Positions 62,350-64,000 of a stretch of 64,000 bases of DNA are shown here, in pieces. The notes beneath the pieces were generated by a model. That model saw only the letters and a program-made list of their open reading frames with translations, ran no database searches and was not told where the DNA came from. Source of the DNA: Echinococcus granulosus (taxonomy: Eukaryota > Platyhelminthes > Cestoda > Cyclophyllidea > Taeniidae); contig NW_020170388.1 in the NCBI RefSeq assembly GCF_000524195.1, positions 672,077 to 736,076 on the forward strand, in the 5' to 3' direction. Every line of letters starts with the position of its first letter. Within the stretch, counting starts at the first letter, position 1. The position numbers were made by a program, and so were the translations under genes.

Positions 62350-64000
62350 ATGCGTGCATTGGCGTGCGCACTAACAGCGCTTTTGTGCTTTGTCACAACA
62401 GCTTTCATCGTAGGTCCACGAAGACTCCCTCGCTTCCTTGATGCCAATAACACTGTCACCATCTCCTTGCCTCAGGAACTGTTTGTCGATCTCCCTAACA
62501 CATTTATTGTTCGCTCACTCAAACCCCTCTCCAACGTTGTGGTTTACATGACAACTTATGGGCTCAACACGCAGAATGTCGGTCTGGTGAATTTCGACCA
62601 ATTGCATGTGAACAAATGCAGAGATGACGACATGTACACCTACCACTTGAAGTACTTTGTGCCGATTGAGCTGAAACCTGGCACCCGAATCAATCTCAAT
62701 GTCACCTACCTCTACTGCCCGTCTAATACCTGCAAGGATGCAGACGAAGTGACAGCTGGGAATGTTGACAGGTCTGTTCAAATAGTGAGCCGATTTGCTG
62801 TGATTATGGGGGAGACTGATAAGCCACTCTACCGACCTGGTGATCAGGTGAGATTGCGCTTCCTTGCACTTACTAGTCGTACCATCTTGCCGCAAACTGA
62901 ACCGCTTACATGGCCAAGATATCGTGCTGTTGGTGAGTACTGGGAAGAGAAGAGGCTCGAAATCATAGAGCCAAGTGAACGCGAGAGACGGATGAAAGCA
63001 CCGTTCTTTGATTGCATTGAAATAAAGGACCCACTTGACAATATTGTACAGCAGTGGAAGGATGTCAAACCATTGGAAGCTCTCAATCTGACCTACCATC
63101 TCATTAGTGACGCCATGGAAGGTGAATGGAAAATAGAGGCCCGTGTGAAGGATGAAAGTGAGGAGATAAGATTCCAAGTGAGGCACTACGTTCAACCGCG
63201 GTTCCAGGCACACGTAGAGATGCCGAAGGCCATTCAGCCAGCAGATGCGGAGATAATATTCAAGGTGTGTGCTGCTTACACCAATGGTCATGCCATGATG
63301 GGCGCATTTGATGCTCAAATCTGCGTCTGTAATCAGAATGTATTGGAGCTCCACCAAACGTCAAAGCAGCTCATACCGAAGAACCAATGCCCTGGTTACC
63401 ACAATTCAATCACGCGCACGTGTATGCGCTTCAACGGTGTCATAGACAGCCTCGCTTGCAGTACTATTACAGCCAATATCTCACAACTGGTTGGGAGCCA
63501 ACCACCAAGCTGGATGGACAAACTTGGAGTGTTTGTAGAGATCGTGGAAGAAGCTACCGGTTCCTCCATTGTGGTCTCTGGCATCACTACCTTCCGAATG
63601 TGGCCCGAGCCCAAACTAGAGCTGAAGATTCCCAGTTCGTTTAGGTACGGTATCCCAATCGCTGGTCAGGTGCTATACAGAAGCGTCTCGAATGAAAGAG
63701 AAGAATTGGAAGTCATTGTAAGGGAGGTAACTGATCCTTGCGGTGGATGGATGATGCTCGCTGATAATAATCCGACTCGATTGAAGCGAATCATCTCCGT
63801 CACACCAGGAAAAGAAGCACACAATTTTGTGTTGCCACCGCTAAATTTCAAGAATAGCGCTTCAGTACTGGTGCGACGGATTTGCAAGAGTAATTGCACT
63901 GACGAGAATTCATCACCAAAAATTAATCATCGCTATTTCGGTTCGTGGCAGCTACAACGACCGCGTCCCGTTTGGGACTTAAGTGCATCCAAACGAATAG
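62350..64000 (+). CDS. alpha-2-macroglobulin/thioester-protein family, N-terminal part (runs off the window)
   Basis: Open from ATG at 62350 to the window end, 550 codons with no stop and no intron. Residues 1-18 are a signal peptide (MRALACALTALLCFVTTA). MG1 follows (TVTISLPQELFVDLPN). The MG2 signature DKPLYRPGDQVRLRFL starts at residue 157, equivalent to DKP-Y-PGQ-V in A2M, C3 and CD109. MG3 is clear from GEWKIEARV, YVQPRFQAHVEMPKAI and VCAAYTNG, and MG4-like strands follow. Several N-x-T/S sites fit secretion. Members trap proteases or opsonise by an internal thioester. The bait region, thioester motif and receptor domain would lie beyond 64000, so trap, complement-like or CD109-like type cannot be decided. 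Confidence 0.9.
   Translation, partial: MRALACALTALLCFVTTAFIVGPRRLPRFLDANNTVTISLPQELFVDLPNTFIVRSLKPLSNVVVYMTTYGLNTQNVGLVNFDQLHVNKCRDDDMYTYHLKYFVPIELKPGTRINLNVTYLYCPSNTCKDADEVTAGNVDRSVQIVSRFAVIMGETDKPLYRPGDQVRLRFLALTSRTILPQTEPLTWPRYRAVGEYWEEKRLEIIEPSERERRMKAPFFDCIEIKDPLDNIVQQWKDVKPLEALNLTYHLISDAMEGEWKIEARVKDESEEIRFQVRHYVQPRFQAHVEMPKAIQPADAEIIFKVCAAYTNGHAMMGAFDAQICVCNQNVLELHQTSKQLIPKNQCPGYHNSITRTCMRFNGVIDSLACSTITANISQLVGSQPPSWMDKLGVFVEIVEEATGSSIVVSGITTFRMWPEPKLELKIPSSFRYGIPIAGQVLYRSVSNEREELEVIVREVTDPCGGWMMLADNNPTRLKRIISVTPGKEAHNFVLPPLNFKNSASVLVRRICKSNCTDENSSPKINHRYFGSWQLQRPRPVWDLSASKRI

Noticed and set aside
62515..63357. 280-codon minus-strand frame
   Set aside because: Fully overlaps the plus-strand A2M-family exon, which has clear macroglobulin motifs; the minus frame has none and is a mirror effect.

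Overview
The window looks like nuclear DNA of a flatworm, most likely a parasitic one (cestode or trematode). The reasons are AT-rich non-coding sequence, animal genes split by both kilobase introns and very small ones (30, 35, 37 and 41 nt), and proteins that are clearly metazoan but diverged. Nothing bacterial or viral was seen. The species cannot be named from this sequence alone.

Layout. 1-8063 has no supported gene, apart from one possible small exon near 838-908. At 8064-8525 (+) lies an intronless Tctex-type dynein light chain. It converges with an intronless CLASP_N/TOG-like protein at 9675-10976 (-), so two microtubule-related genes sit side by side. A 14 kb stretch (10977-25380) has no recognisable gene. 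The centre is a complete tolloid/BMP1-type astacin metalloprotease on the + strand (25381-49582). I resolve it into 18 coding exons with consistent phases, summing to 4317 nt (1438 residues): signal peptide, prodomain with furin site, astacin catalytic domain, CUB1-CUB2-EGF-CUB3-EGF-CUB4-CUB5, and a long C-terminal tail. It converges with a two-exon ASCC1 orthologue (50849-53312, -). Further on are RPB5/POLR2E (55971-56658, -), with three exons separated by 30- and 37-nt introns, and the 5' part of a secreted alpha-2-macroglobulin/thioester-protein family gene (62350 to the window edge, +).

Mobile or repetitive DNA is visible as diverged interspersed repeats. The clearest is an 0.7-0.8 kb inverted pair, one copy inside tolloid intron 9 (about 39663-40490) and one at about 60480-61195. 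There are smaller related copies at 40555-40700 and 57131-57310, and a second family near 46.3, 54.0 and 54.6 kb.

Functionally, the tolloid protease (cleaves BMP antagonists and matrix precursors) and the A2M-type protein (a protease trap or opsonin) are both extracellular. ASCC1 (RNA/alkylation repair and transcription coactivator complex) and RPB5 (all three RNA polymerases) are nuclear. There is no sign of an operon. Several gene starts have a splice-acceptor-like AG a few bases before the ATG, which would fit 5'UTR introns or spliced-leader trans-splicing.
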